Below are positions 26,824-35,143 of a stretch of 64,000 bases of DNA, piece after piece (position 1 is the first letter of the stretch; every line of letters starts with the position of its first letter). The position numbers were made by a program, and so were the translations under genes. The stretch is from Tropicimonas isoalkanivorans (lineage in GTDB: Bacteria > Pseudomonadota > Alphaproteobacteria > Rhodobacterales > Rhodobacteraceae): NCBI RefSeq assembly GCF_900112335.1, contig NZ_FOLG01000003.1:310001-374000 (forward strand), given 5' to 3'. The notes beneath the pieces were generated by a model. That model was not told where the DNA came from. It did no database searches and worked only from the letters and a program-made list of their open reading frames with translations.

Positions 26824-27375
26824 GTGCTTCGCTCCATCGAAACCCTGGTAACCTGGTTCAGCCGAATTCTATTGTGGCTTGGAGGGGTCTGCGTTGTCGT
26901 TCTGACACTGCACGTCGTGGCGGACGTGTTCATGAAATACGCGTTCCACCGCCCGATCGTCGGCACTCTGGAAATCGTGTCCTGGTACTACATGGTGGGC
27001 ATCGCGTTCCTGCCGGTGGCCTGGGTCCAGCTGAAGCGCCAGCACCTGATGGTCGAGATGTTCACGATGGGCATGTCGCCGCGCTCGACCGCAGTGCTCG
27101 ATGCCGTCGTCGGCATCCTGGCACTGATCTACGTCGCGGTCCTCACCTTCCTCGTGTTCGAAGAAGCGGTTGTGGCAACTAGCCGGAACGAGATCCAAGA
27201 CGTCACCTTCTTCGACATGCCGGTCTGGCCCGCGAGATGGATTCTGTTCGCGGGGTTTGCCTCGATGACAATCGTCATCTTCTACCAGGTCTGCCTCGAC
27301 TTCGTTTTCGGGCTGACCGGGCGCGGGCACCGATCGTACCCCGACAAGACCGACACAATGAACTTCTCCGAGTGA
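26824..27375 (+). CDS. dctQ: TRAP transporter small membrane subunit (DctQ)
   Basis: 183 residues with four hydrophobic segments, as usual for DctQ. Recognisable pieces are the second-helix region VVADVFMKYAFHRPIVGTLE and WVQLKRQHLMVEMF. GTG start with AAAGGAGG upstream. With DctM (27398) it forms the sodium- or proton-driven membrane part of a TRAP uptake system. No intact solute-binding gene adjoins it; the four dctP genes lie elsewhere in the window. Confidence 0.92.
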   Translation: MLRSIETLVTWFSRILLWLGGVCVVVLTLHVVADVFMKYAFHRPIVGTLEIVSWYYMVGIAFLPVAWVQLKRQHLMVEMFTMGMSPRSTAVLDAVVGILALIYVAVLTFLVFEEAVVATSRNEIQDVTFFDMPVWPARWILFAGFASMTIVIFYQVCLDFVFGLTGRGHRSYPDKTDTMNFSE

Positions 27376-27397
27376 ACCGGACGCGAAAGGCAACAGA

Positions 27398-28711
27398 ATG
27401 TCGAACCTGACCATCGGATTCCTTTCCGTTCCCATCCTGCTAACCCTGATTGCCCTGCGGGTTCCGATCGGGTTGGCACTGGGAAGCGTATCGCTCGTCG
27501 GCCTCATCATGGTCCGCGGCGTCAAGGCGACGCTGGGAATTTTCGGTGACCTTCCGATGGAGTTCGGCGCCTCCTGGACGCTGTCCGCGGTACCGATGTT
27601 CATCTTCATGGGCGCTCTGGCCTTCCACACAGGATTGACCAAGTCCTTGTTCGAGGCGGCACGACTATGGCTATCGCGCCTGCCAGGCGGGCTTGCCATC
27701 GCGACGAACTTTGCCTCGGCCGGGTTCGCCGCCGCATCCGGATCGTCGCTGGCGACCTGTGCCGCGATGGGCCGAATTGCCATTCCCGAGATGCTGCGCC
27801 GCAAGTACGACCCGGCGCTCGCATCGGGGTGTGTCGCCGCTGCGGGCACGCTGGGTGCGCTGATCCCGCCGTCCATCATGTTCGTCCTGTACGGCTGGTA
27901 CACCGAGACTTCGATCGGCGCGCTCCTGATGGCTGGCATACTGCCTGGCCTGCTAACCGCCTTCGTCTATTCCATCATGATCTGGGGGCGCTGCATGGTG
28001 TGGCCGGAGCTCGGACCGCCAGCCGAGGAAAACGTTACTTGGGGCGACCGCTTCCGTATCCTGATCGAAATCTGGCCCATTCCGCTGCTGATCCTTGGCG
28101 TCGTCGGCGCGATCTATTCCGGGCTTGCCACCGCGACCGAAGCGGCCGCGATCGGCGCCTTCCTGGCCGCGCTGATCGGCCTCGCCCGGGGCACGCTGAC
28201 CCGCAAGGCGATGGGCGATTCCATCGTCGAGACGCTGAACTCCACCGCCTCGATCTTCTTTGTGGCAATTGGCGCCCTGCTGTTCACCCGCTTCTTCGCC
28301 TTTGCCGGTGTGCCGGGCTTCATCGCTGAGCAGATCGCCCTTCTTGCGCTCAACCAGCTTTCGATAATCCTTGGCTTGACGGTGATCTACCTGATCCTTG
28401 GTATGTTCCTGGATCCCCTCGGTGTGCTCCTGCTGACGTTGCCGGTGATCCTGCCCATCTTCAAGGCAATGGGCATCGACCCGATTTGGGCAGGTGTGCT
28501 GGTGGTGAAATACCTCGAGATCGGGATGATCACGCCCCCGGTGGGTCTGAACGTCTACGTCGTTAAGGGCGTCGTAGGCGATACCATCGCGCTGCCGACG
28601 ATCTTCAAGGGGGTTCTGTGGTTCCTCGCCGCAGAGGTTGCGATCATGACGTTGCTGATCGCTTTTCCCTCGATCTCGACCTTTCTTCCCAATCAGCTCC
28701 TTGGCGGTTGA
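27398..28711 (+). CDS. dctM: TRAP transporter large membrane subunit (DctM)
   Basis: 437 residues, about 12-13 hydrophobic segments. Family signatures: FIFMGALAFHTGLT near residue 75, SGSSLATCAAMGRIAIPEM (pore loop of the first half), LGALIPPSIMFVLYG, and in the second half GMITPPVGLNVYVVKG. It is the ion-coupled substrate channel. It is the only intact large subunit in the window, so any intact DctP here would have to use it or a distant one. Its stop overlaps the EamA gene start by 11 bases. Confidence 0.95.
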   Translation: MSNLTIGFLSVPILLTLIALRVPIGLALGSVSLVGLIMVRGVKATLGIFGDLPMEFGASWTLSAVPMFIFMGALAFHTGLTKSLFEAARLWLSRLPGGLAIATNFASAGFAAASGSSLATCAAMGRIAIPEMLRRKYDPALASGCVAAAGTLGALIPPSIMFVLYGWYTETSIGALLMAGILPGLLTAFVYSIMIWGRCMVWPELGPPAEENVTWGDRFRILIEIWPIPLLILGVVGAIYSGLATATEAAAIGAFLAALIGLARGTLTRKAMGDSIVETLNSTASIFFVAIGALLFTRFFAFAGVPGFIAEQIALLALNQLSIILGLTVIYLILGMFLDPLGVLLLTLPVILPIFKAMGIDPIWAGVLVVKYLEIGMITPPVGLNVYVVKGVVGDTIALPTIFKGVLWFLAAEVAIMTLLIAFPSISTFLPNQLLGG

Positions 28712-29675
28712 TCCCACTTCAGCCGGGCTCGACCCCCTGAAGGGGCCCAGCGATCCCACCCGGCAAAACCGTCCGTTGCTGGGGATCGCCTGCCGCCTGC
28801 TGGGATCGGCGCTGTTCGTCGGCATGGCAGCCCTTGTAAAAATGGCCGAGAACATGCCGGTTGGCATGACAGTCTTCGTACGCTCCATTCTTCCGGCCGT
28901 CGCCCTCTTTGCGTTCTTTGCCGTGCAGGGAAAGCTGGCGAGTCTGTACACCCGTCGTCCGGTCGCCCATGCGGTGCGCGCCGGCTACGGACTCGTCACG
29001 CTGGCAAGCTGGTTTCTGGCGCTGAGGATCCTGCCATTGCCCGACGTTCAGTCCCTGTTGTACCTGACGCCTATGGTGAACACGCTCCTCGCCTGGCTCA
29101 TCTTGAAGGAACACGTCGGTCGGTGGCGTGCAGGTGCATTGGCGGTGGGTCTCGTCGGCATGGTCGTGATCATGGCGCCCAAGGTCACGATGGACTTCGC
29201 CCGCGCCGGTGCGCTGGTGGGGCTCGGACTCTGCCTGATCAACTCGCTGACCTATTCGATCAACGTCATTCACATACGCCAGTTGTCGCAGACCGAAGCG
29301 ACCCATGTGCTGGTGTTCTACTTTTCGCTGTTCATCGCGCTGTTCGCGTTGCTCTCCCTGCCCTTCGGCTGGGTCGTCCCAAGCTGGCACGAGGTCGGCT
29401 TGCTGCTGGCGATCGGCACGCTGGGCGGGATCGGACAGATGCTGATTACAGCCAGCTACCGGTTTGCCCCCGTCGGGCTGCTGGCACCTTTCGAGTATTC
29501 CGCCCTGCTCTACGCGATCGTCATCGGCGCGGTGGTGTTCGGCGAGTATGCGGATGCCAACACTCTGGCGGGCGCCGCATTGATTGTTGCCGCCGGGCTG
29601 ACGGTCTTCTTTCGCGAAAGGCGTGCCGCGCGTCGTTCCAGGCTTGTCGGACCAGCCCCGGACCAGCGCGACTGA
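28701..29675 (+). CDS. EamA/DMT-family transporter
   Basis: 324 residues with about 10 hydrophobic segments in two EamA repeats (first LLGSALFVGMAALVK through LPLPDVQSLLYLTPM; second LVGLGLCLINSLTYS through PFEYSALLYAIVIG). The TTG at 28701 is the most upstream start and overlaps dctM; later starts are possible. Such proteins often export metabolites or take up small organic compounds. Its position after a TRAP module suggests transport of a related compound or of an overflow product. A near-perfect operator copy follows its stop. Confidence 0.85.
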   Translation: MAVDPTSAGLDPLKGPSDPTRQNRPLLGIACRLLGSALFVGMAALVKMAENMPVGMTVFVRSILPAVALFAFFAVQGKLASLYTRRPVAHAVRAGYGLVTLASWFLALRILPLPDVQSLLYLTPMVNTLLAWLILKEHVGRWRAGALAVGLVGMVVIMAPKVTMDFARAGALVGLGLCLINSLTYSINVIHIRQLSQTEATHVLVFYFSLFIALFALLSLPFGWVVPSWHEVGLLLAIGTLGGIGQMLITASYRFAPVGLLAPFEYSALLYAIVIGAVVFGEYADANTLAGAALIVAAGLTVFFRERRAARRSRLVGPAPDQRD

Positions 29676-29685
29676 AACATATGTG
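29676..29685. promoter_or_regulatory. CACATATGTG-type operator copy (AACATATGTG)
   Basis: One mismatch to the recurring palindrome. It starts right after the EamA stop and about 115 bases before the dead aldo-keto reductase, so it would have served that gene's promoter. Confidence 0.5.
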
Positions 29686-29798
29686 GTATCTGCGTTCGCA
29701 GGTCGGAACAGCATCGCGACCCCGCCCCCCCGGTGCCCTAAGTTGGCGCGGAACGTTCGTGCCTTTGTGCATCACGCGCGAGCGAATTGGGAGGCTCA

Positions 29799-30410
29799 AT
29801 CAAGTACGCACGTATGGGAAATACCGGGCTGATAGGGTCTAGTATGACGCTGGGCTCGATGACCTTCGGATCGGGCACGGGCGCCTACGGGGCGATGTGT
29901 ACCGTCGGACAGGATGCAGCGGACGATCTGGTGGCGCGCGCCTTCGACGCCGGTGTGAATTGCTTCAACGCCGCCTCGACTTACGGTGGGGGCGAATCCG
30001 AAGAAATCCTCGGTCGCGCCCTCGGCAAGCGTCGCGGCGACGCCGTGCTGATGAGCAAGGTGGGATTTCGCCTGACGAAGGACGTCCTCGACGGCGGCAC
30101 TTCGGGCCGGTCGATCATCAAGACTTGCGACGACTGCCTGCGTACGCTCGGCACAGACTGGCTTGACGTCTTCGAGGTGCATCGCGTCGATCCCCACACA
30201 CCGATGGACGAAATCCTGGCCGCGCTCGACCTGCTCGTGCAGCAGGGCAAGTGGCGCTACACAGCCTTTGCCAACTGGCCCGCATGGATGGTGGGGCGCG
30301 CTAACGCGCTGCAACAGGAGTGCCGACAGGCGCCGTTCAGGGCCACGGAGCTGCTGTACACGCTGATCAACCGCGATATCGAGGAAAGCCATATCGACCT
30401 TCTGGCGGCC
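29799..30410 (+). pseudogene. Truncated aldo-keto reductase (C-terminal third deleted)
   Basis: About 204 codons of an aldo-keto reductase are readable: KYARMGNTGLIGSSMTLGS, YGGGESEEILGRALGKRR, MSKVGFR (the active-site Lys), DVFEVHRVDP (His) and LLYTLINRDIEE. The catalytic DTA-x-x-Y region reads FNAASTY, so the Asp is Asn. GGGAGG stands correctly before position 29799, but the codon there is ATC, not ATG. Homology stops abruptly near 30405, where SDR sequence begins in another frame. A deletion that joined two genes, plus loss of the start codon, explains this. Once probably a dehydrogenase acting on an aldehyde or sugar-like substrate. Confidence 0.82.
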
Positions 30411-30411
30411 G

Positions 30412-30840
30412 CGGCTCCTCCAGTCCATCAACCTGCTGGCCCCCTTCGTGGTCTGCCGCGAGGCACTGCGGCACATGCCCGATGCGAATTGCTTCATCGT
30501 CAACGTCGCCTCGGCCAGCGGATTGATGCCTTTGGGCGCCAACGGCGCCTATCCGGCCGCCAAGGCAGGCCTAATCATAATGTCCAAGGTGCTGGCCTAT
30601 GAACTGGCTCACCGGGTCCGCGTCAACGCGGTCTGCCCCGGGCCGGTGGAAACGCCGCTGCTGATGGATGCCCGCCCGGACCGTGAGGCATTTGCCGCCC
30701 AAGTCGGCAAAGCCTACGCCATGAAGCGCATCCCCCGCCCCGACGAAATCGCCAGCGCGATCTGTTTCCTCGCCTCGGACGATGCATCCTTCATTACCGG
30801 CACGGCGCTGGCCGTGGACGGGGGCCGTGTCTACCATTGA
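30412..30840 (+). pseudogene. SDR remnant (C-terminal half only)
   Basis: From about 30415 the sequence reads LLQSINLLAPFVVCREAL, then FIVNVASASGL, the catalytic YPAAK, NAVCPGPVETPLL, and the end ITGTALAVDGGRVYH: the second half of a classical SDR, including its active site. The NAD-binding N-terminal half is missing and no start signal remains. The frame differs from the aldo-keto reductase fused upstream, so no hybrid protein is made. Its closest relative in the window is the SDR at 19213. A GTG-like start at 30448 could only produce a non-functional fragment. Confidence 0.82.
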
Positions 30841-30865
30841 CCCGACCCCTGCCCTGCCCCCCGGC

Positions 30866-31991
30866 CTAATCTGCCGAGAGCTGTGCGTAGATTTCGGATC
30901 TCAACGCCTCCCGATATGCCTCCCACTGCGCTTCGTCCCAGTCGTCCTCGCCGATCTCGGCGACAATCGCCCGCCAATTCTTGATCACCTCGCGATGTGC
31001 GTCCGCGATGGCCTGCGCATCCGCGACACCGCGCTCGGTCGCCTGCGCGACAAGACCCGCAGCTTCGCCGTTACGGAACCCCTTCAACGCCTCGCTCAGC
31101 GCCGGATCCCGTGCAACGAATGCCACACCTTCGGACTCAGTTTGCGTCTTCGCGCCTGCGGCCCTGCCATTCGTCACCTACTGGTAGTCTGCGATCGCGC
31201 CGGGCGCCACATCCAGCCAGATCTGCCGCTCTACACGGGTGAACCCCCTCCAGAGGTCGAAATTGACGCCGACCTGCCCGATCGACTGGAAGTTCCCCGG
31301 CGTGACCTCCGTCACGCTGTCCAGCACCTCTCCAAGCCGTAATGGCAACAACTGGCCCGGATCGAGGAGCACGCAATCGAGTTGAGCACGTTGCAGTGCC
31401 TCGTAGATCTTATTGAATGCAACGTTCACGGGCGACGCGCCCAGTTCAGCAGCCAGTTGTCCCATGGACCCCGATCCGCGCATCCGCTTGCCGGCAAAGT
31501 CGGCCTGCGTCGTCACCTAATTCCCTTTGCACATCAGATTGTAGGGCGCCGTCGAGACCGCGAAGAGGATCTCGATATTGTCCTGCTCGGCCTCCTCCTG
31601 GCAGGCCGCACAATCGATCAGGATCGATTTGGTCATCGCGGCCGCCCCGGCCCTGGGATCGGTGCCGAAGACGATCAGATCACCGATCAGGGTCAGAACC
31701 GGCAGCTCAGACGGCGTGTAGTTGAAGGTCCGCGTCGCCGCGTCCACCGCACCGGATGACACGGCCGACAATGTCGTGGTCGGCGACGCGAGCACCCCGC
31801 CGGGAACGACCTTCACCGTCCGCGTCACCCCCCGTCGCTTCGGTGATCGTCTTGAAGTAGCGGTCTGGCAAATCGACGTCTTCTGATGTGGGAGATGTGA
31901 AGTGACTGTAGACGAGCTCTTGTGCGAGTGTCGGCTGCGCCACCGGAATGGTCAGCCCGATGAGTGCCGATCGAATGGCAGACGTTCTCAT
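30866..31991 (-). pseudogene. dctP: Dead TRAP solute-binding protein (DctP)
   Basis: Reading leftwards from ATG 31991: a signal peptide (IRSALIGLTIPVAQPTLAQE), then a frameshift near 31825. From there the DctP body is in one frame with TAG stops at 31519-31517 and 31180-31178. Recognisable parts are FNYTPSELPVLTLIGDL, the CAACQ cysteine pair, STAPYNLMCKG, GQLAAELGASPVN, YEALQRAQLDCVLL and the end DDWDEAQWEAYREAL, which matches the intact DctP at 41079. Three lesions show it is inactive. The start overlaps the stop of the isomerase gene (31988) by 4 bases, so it was in an operon with it. Confidence 0.87.
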
Positions 31992-32890
31992 TTCAGGTTT
32001 CCTCCCATAGTGATTTCATGTCCTCCGGCTCGGGCCGCAGCTGTGTCGGCCCTCCGCAGCGCCTCCAGCGCCGCCTCTTCGCCCGCGCGGCCGGACCCGC
32101 GCGGGAAGAACTCGCATTCGACAAGGGCGCCCGGCCGCAGCCGGGCAAAGGCCGCCAGGATCTTGGCGAAGTCCAGGGTGCCCGTACCCGGTTCGGCGCG
32201 TTCCGGAAAGTCCGCGATCTGCAGGATCGCGACGCGTTCCGAGACCTTGTGAAGGGCTTCCAGAACGTCACCGTCCATCGCGGCGACATGGTGGGTGTCG
32301 AAAATCAAACCGATCTCCGGGCCTGCAGTTCGCGCGACCTCGTCCGCGGCATGAATGTGGTTCAACAGCATGCCAGAGACGCGCTTCGCACTGACGCTTT
32401 CGACGCAGAGCCGCAGACCGGCGGATCGAATCTCGGACACAAGCCCGGCCAGCCGATCTGACATCAGGGTAAGCTGGTCGGCCACGGGGCAATCGTCCAG
32501 CATCACGCTGGTCACCGTCAACGCTTCGGCCCTGACCCTTTCGGCAGCCTCGGCGCAAGCCAATACCTCGGCGCGGATGAGCTCGGTGGCCTCCTGCCCG
32601 CCCTGGCCCCAGGCGAGCCTCTGCAAAGGCGGCGGGCTGACCACGAAAGACCCGAAGCGCAGCCCGTGTTCCGCCAGCGCCCTTCCCATACGGGCCTGGA
32701 CCGCGGGCGGCCTGAGGCGCAGCATGTTGTCGGCGATGCCAGCAAGGCCCATCCCGGCCACATGATCGATTTGCGCAATCGGATCGGTGCTGCCGACCGT
32801 CTCGCGAAACATCGGCTCGTCGAGGCTGCGGATGCCCAGGGTTGCCGCGAACGGCACGGTCCAGTCATGAGGTGTACCTGTTCGCAACAT
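31988..32890 (-). CDS. TIM-barrel sugar-phosphate isomerase/epimerase-like protein
   Basis: 300 residues, xylose-isomerase-like TIM barrel (AP-endonuclease 2 superfamily). Likely metal ligands occur in order: a Glu in LCVESVSAKR, then DTHHVAAMDGD (Asp and His), then LVECEFFPRGSG (Glu), similar to hydroxypyruvate isomerase and IolE/IolI relatives. GGAGGAAAG precedes the ATG at 32890. It lies between two broken dctP genes on the same strand and seems intact, so it is the survivor of that operon. A GntR-type site lies 11 bases upstream of the start. The substrate is probably a small hydroxy- or keto-acid or sugar acid. Confidence 0.78.
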   Translation of the reverse strand: MLRTGTPHDWTVPFAATLGIRSLDEPMFRETVGSTDPIAQIDHVAGMGLAGIADNMLRLRPPAVQARMGRALAEHGLRFGSFVVSPPPLQRLAWGQGGQEATELIRAEVLACAEAAERVRAEALTVTSVMLDDCPVADQLTLMSDRLAGLVSEIRSAGLRLCVESVSAKRVSGMLLNHIHAADEVARTAGPEIGLIFDTHHVAAMDGDVLEALHKVSERVAILQIADFPERAEPGTGTLDFAKILAAFARLRPGALVECEFFPRGSGRAGEEAALEALRRADTAAARAGGHEITMGGNLK

Positions 32891-32900
32891 CGCTTTCCTC

Positions 32901-32915
32901 CATATTGCATGTAAC
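32901..32915. promoter_or_regulatory. GntR-type operator copy (CATATTGCATGTAAC)
   Basis: 14 of 15 bases match the site upstream of the UGSC operon (51216-51230), and part of it matches the site at the GntR gene (56390-56402). It lies just upstream of the isomerase ribosome site, downstream of the frameshifted dctP. It links this locus to the GntR gene 23 kb away. Confidence 0.6.
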
Positions 32916-32970
32916 TTTGCGGCAAACGGAGATGGGGCGGCATGTCGTCCGCCCCTTCCTTCGTGGCGCT

Positions 32971-34082
32971 TCAAGCCAGGTTCGTGAAGATCTCGTCTCG
33001 CAATGCGGCCTGGTAGGCGTCCCACTGCGCTTCGCTCCACGGCTGCCCACCGATGTCGACCACGATGGCTTCCCACTTCGTCGTTGCTTTGGCCACGGCA
33101 TCGCGGACTGTCTCCGGGTCTTTCACACCACGTCCCGAAGCGACGCCGAGCAGGCGGTCGTCCTCGACCGACTGTGCCGACTGCACGGCATCAACCAACT
33201 CGGGCGTCGGCGAGTTCATCGTCGTCCCCCGGCCCGGCCCCGCATCGCGCGCCGCGGCCACGCGCAGGACGGACGCCTCTTCGTAGCCGCAGATGGCCTG
33301 CACGCCGCTTTCATAGAAGGCGGCCATCTCGGCGTCCGAGAGCGAGCCCCAGACATCGGCGTTCACGGCAAGGAACCCGACGGTGAACGTGCCCATCGGC
33401 AGTTCGGTCACGTTTTTTACCACATCCCACAGCCCTGCCCCTTCGAGATTGTCCATCGACAGGAGGGTGCAATCCAACTGGCCGCGCTGAAGGCCCTCGT
33501 ACACGTCCGTCAGAGGCGTGTTCACGGGCACAGCGCCGAGGTTACCCACCAGAAGCGCCATGCCGCCGGTGGCTCGCACCTTCAATCCTTTGAGATCCTC
33601 AGGCGCAACCACTACAGCCTTGTTGTACAACAGTGCACAGGTCGGCGTGGCGGTGTTGAGCAGTACAGTGATGTTGTGCTGTTGCATCTCGTCCTGGCAT
33701 TGCGGGCAGTCGAGCAGCATGACTTCGGTCTTGGCTGCAGCTGTCACCAGCGGGTCATTGCCGCTGCGGTCGCCCAGTAGCGTTGGGGTCGGCAGGTCCG
33801 AGGGCATGTAGTTGTAGATCAGCGTTCCCGCGTCCACCGCGCCGCTCGCAGCGAGGATAGTACGGTTTCCGCCCCGGCAAGCGCACCGCCCCAGCCCAAC
33901 TCGAAGGTCAGGCTCCCGCCGGTCGCATCGGTCATTGGGTCAAAGAAACCTTCCTGCGCCTGGCTTGTCGTGCTGGCGCTCGACGCATGGGTTGAGAACA
34001 CCAGCTGGCGCGTCTCGGCTGTCGCGACAGTCGAAACTGCCGACAATGCAAATGCAAAAAGAAATGGGATCTGACGGTCCAC
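32971..34082 (-). pseudogene. dctP: Frameshifted TRAP solute-binding protein (DctP)
   Basis: The first 80 or so codons from GTG 34082 (with GGGGAGGAGG upstream) encode a signal peptide ending VATAETRQ and the N-terminal lobe up to GGALAGAETVLSS. Near 33855 the frame shifts, and the rest (SGAVDAGTLIYNYMPSDLP through PWSEAQWDAYQAALRDE) continues in another frame to 32971. The body has the family cysteine pair CPQCQ but lacks the third Cys seen in the paralogues (its aligned region is TPTCALLYNK). It has one clean frameshift and no internal stops, so it is either a very young pseudogene or a sequencing error. It diverges from the MaoC operon at 34290. Confidence 0.75.
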
Positions 34083-34166
34083 GGCGTCCTCCTCCCCAAG
34101 TATGCGATTATCGTTGCGTCAGCCTAAGGTCCGGACGGGCCGGGCATGATGCGGTCGCTGAAGCTT

Positions 34167-34180
34167 CGCACATATGTGCG
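34167..34180. promoter_or_regulatory. Perfect 14-bp operator palindrome CGCACATATGTGCG
   Basis: The longest exact form of the recurring element. It lies in the divergent gap between dctP (34082) and the MaoC operon (34290), 46 bases centre to centre from a second copy at 34213. Confidence 0.7.
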
Positions 34181-34212
34181 GAATTCTGCGCTGTGGGCCG
34201 GTGCCGTCTACC

Positions 34213-34226
34213 CGCACATCTGTGCG
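34213..34226. promoter_or_regulatory. Second operator palindrome CGCACATCTGTGCG
   Basis: Same arms as the site at 34167, with one central mismatch. Two sites between divergent genes suggest one per promoter or cooperative binding. Confidence 0.65.
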
Positions 34227-34289
34227 ATCCACGGCAAAGGGCTGGCTCGGCTGCGGGACTGCGGGTCTGATCCCGCCGGGAGGCGCAGA

Positions 34290-34724
34290 ATGACAGGCAT
34301 GACCATCGAAAGCTTTGCGCGCGATCTGGAGACGCGTTTCGGACACAAATTCGTCGAAACCATCGAATCGGGGCGCGTGCGCGACTATCTGGCAGCGTTG
34401 GACGCGACCGCGCCCGATGCGGACCGGCCCGAACCCGGCACCCCCGTGCCACCCCTGTTTCTGCTCACGCTGGCCCGCCAGCGCCGGCCGCACCTCGCAC
34501 AATCGACAGGCGGTGGCGGCGTGAACGCGGGCGACACCTTTCGTTTTCTTGCCGAAGCGAGGGTCGGGGACCGCATCACCGTGACGTGCACTGTGACCGA
34601 GATCGTCGAGAAGACCGGCAAACGGGACATGCTGCGCGCGACGGTCCACTTCGACTATGTCAACCAGCATGGCACGAAGATCGCCGAACGGGACAACACC
34701 CTGATGCGGTGGGCGACGGCATGA
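34290..34724 (+). CDS. MaoC-like hydratase subunit (FAS1-like dehydratase domain)
   Basis: 144 residues, one hotdog domain of the non-catalytic type, with RVRDYLAALDATAPDADRP near the N terminus and TFRFLAEARVGDRITVTC / FDYVNQHGTKIAERDNTLM in the sheet. GGGAGG is placed for the ATG at 34290; ATG 34299 is an alternative. The next gene (34721) is a second short hotdog overlapping by 4 bases. Such split pairs form heteromeric enoyl-CoA hydratases, known from steroid side-chain degradation (ChsH1-ChsH2). I infer that the pair hydrates a bulky enoyl-CoA. Confidence 0.82.
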   Translation: MTGMTIESFARDLETRFGHKFVETIESGRVRDYLAALDATAPDADRPEPGTPVPPLFLLTLARQRRPHLAQSTGGGGVNAGDTFRFLAEARVGDRITVTCTVTEIVEKTGKRDMLRATVHFDYVNQHGTKIAERDNTLMRWATA

Positions 34725-35125
34725 CACATGATGTCGTACCTCGCGTGGAAGAGCATCGCGGTCCGATCACCCGCATGCACCTGGTGGAATGGTGCGCCGC
34801 GGAGAACGACTATTACATCCTGCATTACGATGAGCGGCATGCCCTGCGCATGGGGTTTCAGGCCCCGCTGATCCAAGGCACTTACAAGTTCGCGCTGCTG
34901 GGCCAGCTCATTGCACGCTGCTGGCCGGAGGCAAGGCTCGACTCGGTCTCGATTCGGTACGTGCGCGCCGACTCAGAAGGCATCGTACTGACATTGTCCG
35001 CCGAAGAGACCGCGTGCGAAGAAGGCGCGGGTGGGACACGCAGGATTTTGGCGCTGACAGTCACGGGCGAGGATGCATCGCCAAGCGCCACCGGAGAGGC
35101 GACTATCGTCACGCCCCAGACCTGA
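34721..35125 (+). CDS. MaoC-like hydratase partner subunit
   Basis: 134 residues, second hotdog of the pair. It has MHLVEWCAAENDYYILHYDE followed by GFQAPLIQGTYKFALLGQ, the place where catalytic MaoC subunits carry D-x4-H; here ENDYYILHYDERHA gives an Asp and His with similar spacing. Together with the preceding protein it rebuilds the double-hotdog hydratase-2 architecture found in one chain at 2142. It is followed 18 bases later by a crotonase. Confidence 0.82.
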   Translation: MTHDVVPRVEEHRGPITRMHLVEWCAAENDYYILHYDERHALRMGFQAPLIQGTYKFALLGQLIARCWPEARLDSVSIRYVRADSEGIVLTLSAEETACEEGAGGTRRILALTVTGEDASPSATGEATIVTPQT

Positions 35126-35143
35126 TCCCGAAAGGACCGAACC

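Noticed and set aside
29787-30602. A genuine 271-residue hybrid of aldo-keto reductase and another domain
   Set aside because: Past the junction this frame is low-complexity shadow sequence; the real SDR homology is in another frame.
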